DNA from: Anaerolineales bacterium UBA6055
GTDB lineage: Bacteria > Chloroflexota > Anaerolineae > Aggregatilineales > Phototrophicaceae
Assembly (NCBI GenBank): GCA_002428985.1
Contig: DIYL01000017.1
Location: 1-64,000, forward strand
Direction: 5' to 3'
DNA length: 64,000 bases
The notes beneath the pieces are model-generated. The model had not been told where the DNA came from. It saw only the letters and a list, made by a program, of their open reading frames with translations, and ran no database searches. The position numbers were made by a program, and so were the translations under genes. Positions 43,194 to 52,538 of the stretch are shown piece after piece; the stretch's first letter is position 1, and every line of letters starts with the position of its first letter.

Positions 43194-43211
43194 AGCCGCA
43201 TTTTTGCGGCT
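43194..43211. terminator. Bidirectional terminator between hsp20 and the deaminase homologue
   Basis: AGCCGCA / TGCGGCT around a TTTT loop, just after the hsp20 stop; T- or A-rich flanks on both sides. Confidence 0.7.
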
Positions 43212-43219
43212 AACTTATT

Positions 43220-44281
43220 TTAATCCTCAGCAGACTCTTCTGTCGGTTGCAAATATTGCTGACGAGCCATTTCAACGTCACTATCAAAAGTTTTAAGCAA
43301 GTCCGCCTTTGCATCATCATCCATAAAACTTGATTGAATGGATCGACGTATCAATTCAACAATTTCGCCAATCTCAAGACCACATTGTTCGTGTGCTATG
43401 ACATACTCATCAGTCAGTGTAGTCTGATAAAGTGATGGCATACCCGATGATAGTACAATATTTACATTATCATCAAACAATGTTTGTAATGGATAATCCG
43501 CAACTGTATCTACAAATCCTAATTTTTCTGCACGGCTCAACGAAACAACAACAAGAAGCTCACTGTCAACAACCAAATCTCGGGTTGCTTTATCTTCATG
43601 TAATCCCCAAGTGTCTGTTAACCGATGAGGTTCAAGCTCTTCGACAGCAGGAACGATCCCCTCTGCACCTATGGTACTACCCGCATGGGCGACAGTAAAC
43701 AAATCTTTTTTACGCGCAGTATTAAAGGCACGTTTAAATTGTCCAACAGGCTGAGCATCCTCTTGCCCTATCAACCCTAGTCCAATGACATTACCTCGTC
43801 TAGCAGTTGCGCCAGTAGCCCAGCGAGCAACATCGTCGCCAACACGGGGATTGTCTCTCGGCACACAAAACACCCAAGACATATCCACATTCCACCCACG
43901 CAATGCCTTATCGCGACCATCATTTAATGCTTCGATGAATGTTTCAATTCCCATATAATCATTATCGAGGAAATACGATGGTGCAATCGAAACCTCAGCA
44001 TAACGAATATTTTGCTTGGATAGAAATACCCCTAGATCATACACAACGCGTGCAATATCCTCATGATATTTCACCCATTTACCAGTGACTTCGGCGATTT
44101 CATCTAATCGTTCATAATCGGGAGTTTCTAATAACTCCACCCACGTTTCAAAATGTTTAATTTCCGATGGAATCCCATTCTGATTGGCAACCATCAACAG
44201 CGTATCTCGATTCAATGCACCTGTTAGTTGAATATTTAACTCAACTTTTGGGATCGCATTGATAAATTCACGTACAGACAT
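43220..44281 (-). CDS. Adenosine deaminase homologue lacking the metal site (pseudoenzyme candidate)
   Basis: A 353-residue TIM-barrel protein clearly related to adenosine/AMP deaminases. The diagnostic positions have changed: the N-terminal HxH metal ligands (PKAELHxHL) read PKVELNIQL, with Asn16 and Gln18; HAGE reads HAGS (Glu to Ser202) although His199 remains; RIGHG reads RLTDT; and the C-terminal NTDDP reads SSGMP. With metal ligands and the catalytic Glu gone, ordinary deamination is very unlikely. The fold and the following SLYQTTLTDEY segment are kept. It lies nine bases after pyrG, suggesting a role tied to nucleotide metabolism, possibly ligand binding or regulation. Confidence 0.85.
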   Translation of the reverse strand: MSVREFINAIPKVELNIQLTGALNRDTLLMVANQNGIPSEIKHFETWVELLETPDYERLDEIAEVTGKWVKYHEDIARVVYDLGVFLSKQNIRYAEVSIAPSYFLDNDYMGIETFIEALNDGRDKALRGWNVDMSWVFCVPRDNPRVGDDVARWATGATARRGNVIGLGLIGQEDAQPVGQFKRAFNTARKKDLFTVAHAGSTIGAEGIVPAVEELEPHRLTDTWGLHEDKATRDLVVDSELLVVVSLSRAEKLGFVDTVADYPLQTLFDDNVNIVLSSGMPSLYQTTLTDEYVIAHEQCGLEIGEIVELIRRSIQSSFMDDDAKADLLKTFDSDVEMARQQYLQPTEESAED

Positions 44282-44290
44282 AGAATTCCC

Positions 44291-45949
44291 TTAATCAGAC
44301 GATATATTTTCAAAAGTTACTTGCTCGGTATGTGTCTGCTGTTCGCTTCGATTTTCAATTGATGCCTTGATAAAAGCACTAAATAATGAATGCGGGCGAT
44401 TAGGACGACTCAGAAATTCGGGGTGAAATTGGCTACCAAGCATAAACGGATGATCAGTTAACTCGGAAATTTCCACCAGTATTTCATCAGGGCTCAGTCC
44501 GCTAAAACACATACCCTTTTCTTCAAATTGTTCGCGATACTCATTATTAAATTCAAAACGATGACGATGACGTTCATGAACGACTTCAGTATCGTAGGCT
44601 TTTTTGGCTTTTGAATTTGGTAAAAGATGGCAAGGATATTCACCCAAGCGCATCGTCCCACCCATATCAGTAATCGCTCGTTGTTCAAGCATCAAGTTAA
44701 TAACAGGGTGATGTGTGCCTTCATCAAACTCTGCACTATTCGCATCATCAAGGTTCAAAACATTGCGTGCAAATTCAATACACATAACTTGCATGCCCAG
44801 ACATAATCCAAGGTATGGGACTTTATTTTCACGAGCATACTTCGCCGCAACAATTTTACCTTCAATCCCCCTATAGCCAAAGCCACCAGGAACAACAATA
44901 CCATCTAATGACTTTAACTCATCAAGCCCTTTGCCTTTTTCCAATTCACCAGAGTGTATCCACACAATTTCCACATCTTGGTTCTGATGAATCGACGCAT
45001 GAACAATAGATTCTTTGACAGACATATATGCATCATGAAGTTCAACATACTTACCTACAATACCAATGCGTAGTTTATCACTTGCCGAACGAGATTGCTC
45101 AACAATACTATGCCATTCGGTTAGCTCTGGTTTTTTAGTGTCAAGTTTTAAACGATTTAGGATATAATTCCCTAATCCTGTTTCTTCGATCATCAGAGGG
45201 ACTGCATAGATATCATCAGCAGTTTCGAGTGGGATAACAGCATCTTCATCCACATCACAAAAAAGCGCAATCTTATTTATGATTTCATCATTTACTGGAT
45301 AATCGGTACGGGCGATAATGACTTGCGGCTGAATACCGATACCCCTCAGTTCACGTACACTATGCTGTGTTGGTTTCGTCTTGAGTTCGCCAGTTGCACC
45401 GATATGGGGTAAAAATGTGACATGTACATACAACGTATCTTTACGCTTTAATTCTGTCCGAATTTGACGGATCGCTTCAAGGAATGGTAATCCTTCAATA
45501 TCCCCAACAGTACCGCCAACTTCAACTATAACGACATCCGCTTTTGTATTACGTGCAAGAAGTTTAATACAGCGTTTAATTTCACTAGTAATGTGTGGCA
45601 CAACTTGAATCGTACCACCTAAGTAATCGCCTTTGCGTTCTTTTTCAATTACCGTGCTATAAACCTGACCAGCAGTGACATTACTCAAGCGACTGACTTC
45701 TTCATCGACAAATCGCTCATAATGTCCCAAATCAAGGTCTGTCTCTGCCCCATCAGAGGTTACAAACACTTCGCCGTGTTGATACGGGCTCATCGTTCCT
45801 GGATCAACATTTAGATAGGGATCAAGCTTTTGAATAGCAACCTTTAATCCACGCGCTTTTAAAATACGTCCAATTGCAGCAACCGTGAGTCCCTTCCCTA
45901 CAGAACTTACGACACCGCCAGTACAAAATATATATTTGGGCTCTGCCAT
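44291..45949 (-). CDS. pyrG: CTP synthase
   Basis: A 552-residue enzyme that aminates UTP to CTP with glutamine and ATP. The synthetase domain begins YIFCTGGVVSSVGKGLT and includes the UTP/ATP motifs DPGTMSPYQHGEVFVT and VGGTVGDIEG. The glutaminase domain has the oxyanion strand GGFGYRG, the catalytic Cys in YLGLCLGMQ, and the His/Glu in SQFHPEF. All catalytic residues are present. It is followed closely by the deaminase homologue. Confidence 0.96.
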   Translation of the reverse strand: MAEPKYIFCTGGVVSSVGKGLTVAAIGRILKARGLKVAIQKLDPYLNVDPGTMSPYQHGEVFVTSDGAETDLDLGHYERFVDEEVSRLSNVTAGQVYSTVIEKERKGDYLGGTIQVVPHITSEIKRCIKLLARNTKADVVIVEVGGTVGDIEGLPFLEAIRQIRTELKRKDTLYVHVTFLPHIGATGELKTKPTQHSVRELRGIGIQPQVIIARTDYPVNDEIINKIALFCDVDEDAVIPLETADDIYAVPLMIEETGLGNYILNRLKLDTKKPELTEWHSIVEQSRSASDKLRIGIVGKYVELHDAYMSVKESIVHASIHQNQDVEIVWIHSGELEKGKGLDELKSLDGIVVPGGFGYRGIEGKIVAAKYARENKVPYLGLCLGMQVMCIEFARNVLNLDDANSAEFDEGTHHPVINLMLEQRAITDMGGTMRLGEYPCHLLPNSKAKKAYDTEVVHERHRHRFEFNNEYREQFEEKGMCFSGLSPDEILVEISELTDHPFMLGSQFHPEFLSRPNRPHSLFSAFIKASIENRSEQQTHTEQVTFENISSD

Positions 45950-45982
45950 TATCCACCTATTGGTCTATACAACAAAAACGAC

Positions 45983-46006
45983 GGCGGGGAAAAGACTTCG
46001 CCCGCC
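45983..46006 (-). terminator. Intrinsic terminator of the Roadblock gene
   Basis: GGCGGG / CCCGCC stem; on the minus strand followed by TCGTTTTTGTTG. It lies 50 nt past the Roadblock stop and 34 nt before the pyrG start. Confidence 0.7.
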
Positions 46007-46055
46007 TACAATTTATGTATCAAATTATTCTTATCAAGAATACGCGAAAGTTTAC

Positions 46056-46427
46056 CTAGACCAAGCGTTCAAGATCATCTGCAGTACGACGCATATCAAG
46101 GAAGATCAGACCCAGCTTTGCACCTTCACGCACAAGGGTCGTCAATACAGCTTCCTCACCAATCGACATCAGAATAACATAACCATTATCACCCTTTACA
46201 TAGACTTGGTCTAGCATCCCTCGACCCAGTTCCCCTGCGATACGTTCACCGAGTGACAGCATCGCCGCAGACATCGCTGATACACGATCCTCTTCAACAC
46301 CAGCCGGCAATGACGATGCAATAATCAAACCATCAACACTTACAACTGCCGATGCTTCAATTTCTGGGGTGGTGGATTGCAAATCTCGTAAGCGATCAAC
46401 CATCAATTCAGTCCGCGATCTTGCCAT
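46056..46427 (-). CDS. Roadblock/LC7 domain protein
   Basis: A 123-residue protein. The ATG at 46427 follows GAGGAGT; an in-frame start 27 codons upstream lies in non-coding-looking sequence. The Roadblock fold is seen in PEIEASAVVSVDGLIIASSLP, SAAMLSLGERIAGEL and VYVKGDNGYVILMSIGEEAVLTTLV. In bacteria these proteins act as partners or GAPs of MglA-like GTPases; such a GTPase is encoded at 40104-40619. Confidence 0.88.
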   Translation of the reverse strand: MARSRTELMVDRLRDLQSTTPEIEASAVVSVDGLIIASSLPAGVEEDRVSAMSAAMLSLGERIAGELGRGMLDQVYVKGDNGYVILMSIGEEAVLTTLVREGAKLGLIFLDMRRTADDLERLV

Positions 46428-46742
46428 AGCTGTACTCCTCTCAGAAGGCAATTTGTTTCTAGTTGTTTGAATCAAATCAAAGTTAGTTGTGTTATTAGCA
46501 ACAAACACAGTCTCAACTAATTATATTCTATTTCAACTGATATTGAGCAACAAGTAAACAATTTTAATTTAAATTTGCTATATAGCATCAAGCCATGATT
46601 TATTATACTAGACATATTGTAATCGGCAAGCATAATCACCACATAGCTTGCGTTTTAGAATCGTAGGTGACCCGTATAGCACAATAAGCCACGATTCATC
46701 CATACTAGTGGCAGTCTCAATATCACGATTGGAATATATTAG
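46428..46742. other. 315-nt divergent intergenic region
   Basis: This gap between the Roadblock gene and the MoxR gene holds no convincing ORF. A perfect TATAAT on the minus strand (46525-46520) could be the -10 of the Roadblock gene. TATACT at 46604-46609 could serve the MoxR gene but has no well-spaced -35. The region is very AT-rich; no long repeat or RNA structure stands out. Confidence 0.5.
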
Positions 46743-47741
46743 ATGAGTGAACAGTACGATCAAACACAACGCGCCGGACAACGTCGGCAATCAGGATCAC
46801 CAGTGCAAGAAATTGCCGAGCGGGTCGCCCAGAGTGTCGGTCAAGTCATTATTGGCAAGCGCAATGAAGTCCGACTAGCGATCCTTGGGCTACTTTGCCA
46901 AGGACATATCTTATTAGAAGATATACCCGGGGTCGGGAAAACAATGATGGCACGGTCGCTTGCAAAGGCTCTTGGTTGTACATTTAATCGCATCCAATTC
47001 ACACCAGATATGTTGCCATCGGATATTACTGGCGTTTCCATTTTTAACCCCAAAACTCGCGAATTTGAATTCCGATCTGGTCCAATCATGGCACAGATTG
47101 TACTCGCAGATGAAATCAATCGTGCGACCCCCAAGACACAATCCGCACTTTTAGAAGCCATGGAAGAAGGGCAAGTTACTGTTGACGGAGTAACTTATGG
47201 TTTAAACACACCATTTATGATTCTTGCCACACAGAATCCGATTGAATATGAAGGAACATTCCCATTACCAGAAGCTCAGCTAGACCGTTTCTTGATTCGT
47301 ATCCAGATGGGCTATCCGCAACCGAGTGAAGAACTTACGATCCTTTCAGCACAGCAATATCAGCATCCGATTAATAATCTACAACAGGTCATCAGCCTAC
47401 AGGAGCTTATCTCAGCCCAAAAAGCAATTAAAGAGGTATATGTTGCTGAGGAGGTCAAACAATATATCATCAACCTTGTAACAGCATCTCGTCGACATCC
47501 TGATGTATATCTAGGAAGTAGTCCCCGTGGCTCAATTGGTTTATTCCGAACATCACAAGCCCGTGCGGCAATGGCTGGTCGAGACTACGTTATTCCAGAC
47601 GATGTAAAAGCACTGGCAGAAGTCACACTCGCTCACCGTGTTATTGTTGGTCCGTCTGCTCGTATTAAAAATATTACGTCGCGAACAATCATTCAGGATA
47701 TACTTCAGACAACACCCGTTCCTGGTTCATCAGCGCGTTAA
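46743..47741 (+). CDS. MoxR-family AAA+ ATPase
   Basis: A 332-residue ATPase of the classic MoxR subfamily. Walker A in EDIPGVGKTMMARSLAKAL, the RIQFTPDMLPSDITG segment, Walker B in IVLADEINRATPKTQSALLEAMEE, sensor-1 ATQNPIEYEGTFPLPEAQLDRF, and the C-terminal lid with GSSPRGSIGL. It is unlike the longer MoxR protein at 27.7-29.2 kb. It is followed eight bases later by a DUF58 gene, a standard pair whose partners assemble or regulate surface or redox proteins. Confidence 0.93.
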   Translation: MSEQYDQTQRAGQRRQSGSPVQEIAERVAQSVGQVIIGKRNEVRLAILGLLCQGHILLEDIPGVGKTMMARSLAKALGCTFNRIQFTPDMLPSDITGVSIFNPKTREFEFRSGPIMAQIVLADEINRATPKTQSALLEAMEEGQVTVDGVTYGLNTPFMILATQNPIEYEGTFPLPEAQLDRFLIRIQMGYPQPSEELTILSAQQYQHPINNLQQVISLQELISAQKAIKEVYVAEEVKQYIINLVTASRRHPDVYLGSSPRGSIGLFRTSQARAAMAGRDYVIPDDVKALAEVTLAHRVIVGPSARIKNITSRTIIQDILQTTPVPGSSAR

Positions 47742-47749
47742 GACTTATT

Positions 47750-49003
47750 ATGCAGAATCGACGTAATGCACTTTATGTATTAATGATACTCAGTCTATTG
47801 ATCGGTTTGTTTACTGGGCGTTCTCGTTTTTTCACCCTAACTTACCTTATCGCTGGGTTGATGATTATCTCATTGTTTTGGGCATGGCTATCTGTCCGAG
47901 GTATTGCTCTTGGACGGTCAACACGCACTCGTCGGTCACAAGTTGGTCGGATCTTCCGTGAGTCATTCCGTGTCCGCAATGTAGGTTTATTGCCAAAGCT
48001 CTGGTTGGAAGTTCGTGATCACTCTGATTTACCAGGACATCGCGCTAGCCACGTTGTACCTACCCTATTCACACGTGGCACATATAGTTGGGATGTAGAG
48101 ACAACTTGCGTAGTACGAGGAGAATTCCAATTAGGTCCACTTACTATTATTAGTGGAGACCCATTTGGTTTTTTTCAGACACCGAGACGCATCAATGTCA
48201 CTGAACGTATTATCGTTTATCCAATGACTGTACCAGTGAATGATTTCATCTTACCGATGGGATTTTTATCTGGTGGAGACGCCCAACGACGATTAACACA
48301 TCAAATCACCACAAATGCAACCAGTGTCCGAGACTATGTTAACGGGGATAGCCTTAATCGAATACATTGGAAATCAACAGCCCGCACAGGAAAGCTTATG
48401 GTCAAGGAGTTTGAGCTAGACCCGTTGGTAGACATTTGGCTGTTCAACGATTTTTCATTGGATTCTTTGGCAGAAGACCCGACAATTCAGCGTGTTGGGC
48501 AAATTGGTACAATCATCCCCGGCTCACAAACAATTCCTCCATCAACCGAAGAATACGGAGTTATTGTTGCAGCATCGCTCGCCAAATATTTTATTGAAAG
48601 TGAACGTGCAGTTGGTTATGCGGCATATACACCTTATCGTCAAATATACCAACCGGATCGTGGTAATCGTCAACTGACTCGAATCTTACAGACTTTGGCA
48701 ATTGCGCGCAGTAAGTCAACTCAAACTATAAAAGAAACGCTATCACTTGAGACACCTCATTTTACAAGGGGTACAACATTGATCATTATCACCTCATCAC
48801 TGAACATCGAATGGATAACAGAGGCACAGATTCTTATGCGACGTGGAATACGTCCAATGTGTATTTTCATTGATCCATCATCATTCGAACCAATGAGTAA
48901 CTCTGATGAGATGCGCGGGATGCTTCAATTAGCTAAAATACCAACATTAGTCATTAACAAAAATGATGATTTAACGAACGCACTAGAGCAACGCCCAGTG
49001 TAA
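47750..49003 (+). CDS. DUF58 family protein
   Basis: A 417-residue protein with two N-terminal membrane helices (residues about 8-50), a beta-rich domain, and the DUF58 core motif GDSLNRIHWKSTARTGKLMVKEFE, here shown in part as NRIHWKSTARTGKL. The C-terminal part resembles a degenerate vWA fold (WLFNDFSLDSL, TLIIITSSLNIEW). DUF58 proteins are regularly encoded with MoxR ATPases, as here. The client is unknown; no transglutaminase gene follows. Confidence 0.88.
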   Translation: MQNRRNALYVLMILSLLIGLFTGRSRFFTLTYLIAGLMIISLFWAWLSVRGIALGRSTRTRRSQVGRIFRESFRVRNVGLLPKLWLEVRDHSDLPGHRASHVVPTLFTRGTYSWDVETTCVVRGEFQLGPLTIISGDPFGFFQTPRRINVTERIIVYPMTVPVNDFILPMGFLSGGDAQRRLTHQITTNATSVRDYVNGDSLNRIHWKSTARTGKLMVKEFELDPLVDIWLFNDFSLDSLAEDPTIQRVGQIGTIIPGSQTIPPSTEEYGVIVAASLAKYFIESERAVGYAAYTPYRQIYQPDRGNRQLTRILQTLAIARSKSTQTIKETLSLETPHFTRGTTLIIITSSLNIEWITEAQILMRRGIRPMCIFIDPSSFEPMSNSDEMRGMLQLAKIPTLVINKNDDLTNALEQRPV

Positions 49004-49027
49004 TCCACTTTTGAAAGGCATATTGTT

Positions 49028-50176
49028 ATGGCACAAACATTTGACACAATTGTAATTGGTGCAGGCGCGATGGGAAGTGCTGCCAGCTATTACCTGAGTA
49101 AACAAGGTCAGCGGGTACTTCTTCTGGAGCAATTTGAGTTGGATCATCAAAATGGTAGCTCGTATGGGTTTTCACGTATTATTCGCTATTCATATGATTA
49201 TCCTGAATATGTTGAGCTAGCCCGAGATAATTATCCGTTGTGGTTCGCTGTTGAAGATGAACTGGGTGAAAAGCTTGTGATTAAAACGGGTGGCATTGAC
49301 TTTGGACCGCCAGAAGACGATATGTTTCAGAATACAATCCAAGCTGTCCAGGACAGTAACATTGATCACGAAATGTTGACGCTAGATGATGCCCATAAAC
49401 GCTTTCCACAATTCAGATTCGCAGGCAATTTTAAGATAATGTACCAACCGGATAGTGGGCTTGTCAGAACCTCTGCCGCTGTTATGGGTCATATCAAATT
49501 AGCACAACAACATGGTGCAGTTGTAAAAGATAACTGCGCGGTTCAAAGCATCAAAATAAATGCAGATAGTGTAGATATTATGGTAAATGATGAAACATTT
49601 TCTGCAGCTCGCTTAGTCGTCACTGCTGGATCATGGGTAAAATTTTTGCTTGAACAAACCGGAATTAATCTCCCCTTATCTATATTACGTTGCCAGTTGA
49701 ATTTCATGATGCCAGATAATTTGAATGAACAATATGATGCTGAGAACTGTCCAGTCTATATTGCGCATGTTCGTACTTTATTTCCTGAAACTGTTTACGG
49801 CATACCCTCACATCATGAATCAGGCTTTAAAATCGCATTCCACGGCGGAGAACCTGTAAACTCTCCTGAAGAAGTTAATCGAACACCAGACGAGGATAAT
49901 GTCGCTAATCTCAGGAAATTTATGAAAGATCATATTCCTCATGTTGCGGATGCACCTGTAAGACAAAGTCGGATTTGTTTATATACAATGACACCCGATG
50001 AGCACTTTGTAATCGATACGCACCCAGAATACAGTCATGTTGCCATTGGTGCAGGTTTTAGCGGACATGGATTTAAGTTCAGTACAATTATCGGTAAAAT
50101 GCTGACAGATATTGTTTTAGATGGTGAAACACCGCATAACGATTCACTGTTTAAAATCAGTCGTTTTATAGATTAA
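49028..50176 (+). CDS. solA: Monomeric sarcosine oxidase / N-methyltryptophan oxidase-like flavoenzyme
   Basis: A 382-residue flavin oxidase of the MSOX/MTOX family that demethylates N-methyl amino acids, releasing formaldehyde and peroxide. The FAD loop is VIGAGAMGSAASYYLS; SSYGFSRIIRYSYDYPEY and the C-terminal CLYTMTPDEHFVIDTHP are family hallmarks, with the Cys that binds FAD covalently. GAGFSGHGFKFSTIIGKML closes the flavin site. The substrate cannot be fixed (sarcosine, N-methyltryptophan or others). The end overlaps the convergent acetyltransferase gene by 11 nt. Confidence 0.87.
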   Translation: MAQTFDTIVIGAGAMGSAASYYLSKQGQRVLLLEQFELDHQNGSSYGFSRIIRYSYDYPEYVELARDNYPLWFAVEDELGEKLVIKTGGIDFGPPEDDMFQNTIQAVQDSNIDHEMLTLDDAHKRFPQFRFAGNFKIMYQPDSGLVRTSAAVMGHIKLAQQHGAVVKDNCAVQSIKINADSVDIMVNDETFSAARLVVTAGSWVKFLLEQTGINLPLSILRCQLNFMMPDNLNEQYDAENCPVYIAHVRTLFPETVYGIPSHHESGFKIAFHGGEPVNSPEEVNRTPDEDNVANLRKFMKDHIPHVADAPVRQSRICLYTMTPDEHFVIDTHPEYSHVAIGAGFSGHGFKFSTIIGKMLTDIVLDGETPHNDSLFKISRFID

Positions 50177-50846
50177 GTGTCCAACGTCGAAAATCACCAA
50201 CATGGTTAAACCCATTGTTGTCTAATAATTTAAGATTGTGTTGATTAGATTTCGCGCAGACAACACCGACGATGTCTAAATGCCTTTGTTTAACGAGTAA
50301 TTGTGCGTTATCAATGGCATTTTGTGATAGTGTATTTTCGATCCAAATCCCGCTATAAGTTGATGTATTGACTTGGATTAGATGTGAGCTCTTATCATAT
50401 TTAAATTCTAATTGACTATGCGAAGGAGTTAGGATATATAAGCCACTATCAAAATCATCAGGTGTCATATCGAAACTACCACATAGATGGTGCATACGGT
50501 CATTTTTTGTTGCAATCAATACACGAATCTGATCCACATTTAAATTTTTGGCAACTTGAATACTCTGTTTAATTAACCTACGACCGATACCATGACCTTG
50601 CATGCTCGGATGTACAGCTAATAAGTCTAATTCAAACCACAACTTATTATCTTGTGAGCACGTCACAAAATTCTCAACAAATCCACGAACTTGTCCATCG
50701 ACAACCAACACATCAATCATCGTATTAGACAAAACAATCTGTTGTATCACGCGATCTATATCAGATTCATCGTCAAAAGCCTGATGAATTATCTCTGCGA
50801 TTCTAGACGCATCCCTTAAATTCGCATTACGAATTTCAATTCCCAT
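50166..50846 (-). CDS. GNAT-family acetyltransferase
   Basis: A 226-residue protein. I choose the ATG at 50846 (AAGGGA upstream, IEIRNANLRDASRIAEII as the family start) over an upstream frame extension. The first 140 residues form a GNAT domain with the acetyl-CoA loop VHPSMQGHGIGRRLIKQ. The C-terminal 80 residues may be a degenerate second GNAT half (NQHNLKLLDNNGFNHVGDF). The substrate is unknown. Confidence 0.8.
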   Translation of the reverse strand: MGIEIRNANLRDASRIAEIIHQAFDDESDIDRVIQQIVLSNTMIDVLVVDGQVRGFVENFVTCSQDNKLWFELDLLAVHPSMQGHGIGRRLIKQSIQVAKNLNVDQIRVLIATKNDRMHHLCGSFDMTPDDFDSGLYILTPSHSQLEFKYDKSSHLIQVNTSTYSGIWIENTLSQNAIDNAQLLVKQRHLDIVGVVCAKSNQHNLKLLDNNGFNHVGDFRRWTLNL

Positions 50847-50918
50847 TAAATCTTTCCCTTCATACAAGCATAAAATATCGATAAGATAAATTTGTGTATT
50901 AACAAGGTAGGTCACATA

Positions 50919-52538
50919 TTGGATACAACACAAACACCAGAATCCTCACCAAAGATTCGTCTGTGGTTTTTATATTTTGTCGTTTTCATTAGTGGGATGA
51001 CAACACTTGCTATCGAATTGTCAGCATCAAGACTATTAGGTAACGTTTTTGGCACAAGTAATCTCGTCTGGGCAAATGTTATTGGTCTTATGCTTCTATA
51101 TCTGACAGTCGGCTATTTCATTGGTGGACGCTGGGCAGACCGATCTCCTAAATTCACGACCCTATTCCAGATCATCCTGTGGGGAAGTTTTTTGAATGCG
51201 AGTATCCCAATGATTGCCCGTCCTATTATTAGTGCATCAGGTCAAGCTGTTGTTGGCGCACAAGCATCACTTGCATTAGGGTCATTTATTTCAATTCTTA
51301 TACTGTTTGCTGTTCCCGTAACGTTACTCGGTATGGTATCGCCTTTTGTAATTCGGCTAGCAGTAACCGACTTAGCAACATCTGGTAAAGTTGCTGGGCA
51401 AATTTATGCAATCAGCACACTTGGTAGTCTATTAGGCACTTTCCTACCAGTCCTCTTCATTATCCCAGAATTAGGCACCGTCCGAACCTTCTTGCTTTTC
51501 TCAAGCATATTATTTTCAGTTGCATTTATCGGGCTCTTCATGGTAGATAAACGCAGAGCTCTCTTCTACCTATGGATGCCTATTTTTACAGGCCTACTCG
51601 CAATCTATACACTCACAGGACCACTGCGCCCCCCTGCCCCCAATGCTACACTCTTATATGAAAAGGAAAGTGCTTATAACTATATTCAAGTGCAAGAAGA
51701 TCAAGATGGCTTTCGTTATCTGTATCTAAACGAGGGGCAAGGTATTCATAGCCTGTGGCACCCTACCACAATCTTCTACGGTAAAACGTGGGATTTTTTT
51801 CTAACAGGACCCTATTTTAACGAACCACCCTATACACCAGATCAAGTTGAGTCATTACTAGTCATTGGTCTTGCAACAGGCACAATCCCCCGCCAATATA
51901 CAACTATATATGGTGATATACCGATAGATGGTATCGAAATCGACCCGCAAATTATTGAAGCAGGCGAACAGTTCTTCCAGATGAATGATGAATATATGCC
52001 AAATTTAACTGCTTATGCTGAAGATGGGCGTTACATGCTGAATCAATTAGATAAAAAATATACAATTATCGGCATCGACGCATACCGTCCACCCTATATC
52101 CCATGGCATCTAACAACCGTCGAATTTTTTGAAGAAGTCAAAGACAGTCTGACAGAAGATGGTGTAATGGTCATTAATGTAGGTAGAACTGATACAGATC
52201 GTCGTCTAGTTGATGCACTTACCAATACGCTATCCTATGTTTATCCTAGTATCCATGCAATGGATGTACCGTATTCATTCAATACGATTCTTGTTGCGAG
52301 TAAGCAACCAACAGAATCAGATAATCTGTTAGAAAATATGCAGAATTTACCTGATGACATTCACCCGATGCTCGCTAATATCATGTCAATTGGTGTTGCA
52401 TCCCTTGTTCCAACAGAAACCAACGATATTCTATTCACGGATGATCGTGCCCCAGTCGAAACTTTAGTTGATTCTCTGGTACTCAACTTTTTACTTTCTG
52501 GCGGTGCAGATCAATTTCAGAGTAACGATGACACCTAA
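50919..52538 (+). CDS. Membrane-anchored spermidine-synthase-like fusion protein
   Basis: A 539-residue protein. The TTG at 50919 has AAGGTAGGT at good spacing. The N-terminal part contains about seven or eight helices (ELSASRLLGNVFGTSNLVW, YFIGGRWADRSP), as in the MFS-like SpeE fusions. The C-terminal part from about residue 250 is a Rossmann domain of the polyamine-synthase type: LVIGLATGTIPRQY, DGIEIDPQIIEAG, EDGRYML, IIGIDAYRPPYIPWHL. The canonical GGGxG reads GLATG, so substrate and activity are uncertain. It overlaps the next membrane gene by 11 nt. Confidence 0.8.
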   Translation: MDTTQTPESSPKIRLWFLYFVVFISGMTTLAIELSASRLLGNVFGTSNLVWANVIGLMLLYLTVGYFIGGRWADRSPKFTTLFQIILWGSFLNASIPMIARPIISASGQAVVGAQASLALGSFISILILFAVPVTLLGMVSPFVIRLAVTDLATSGKVAGQIYAISTLGSLLGTFLPVLFIIPELGTVRTFLLFSSILFSVAFIGLFMVDKRRALFYLWMPIFTGLLAIYTLTGPLRPPAPNATLLYEKESAYNYIQVQEDQDGFRYLYLNEGQGIHSLWHPTTIFYGKTWDFFLTGPYFNEPPYTPDQVESLLVIGLATGTIPRQYTTIYGDIPIDGIEIDPQIIEAGEQFFQMNDEYMPNLTAYAEDGRYMLNQLDKKYTIIGIDAYRPPYIPWHLTTVEFFEEVKDSLTEDGVMVINVGRTDTDRRLVDALTNTLSYVYPSIHAMDVPYSFNTILVASKQPTESDNLLENMQNLPDDIHPMLANIMSIGVASLVPTETNDILFTDDRAPVETLVDSLVLNFLLSGGADQFQSNDDT

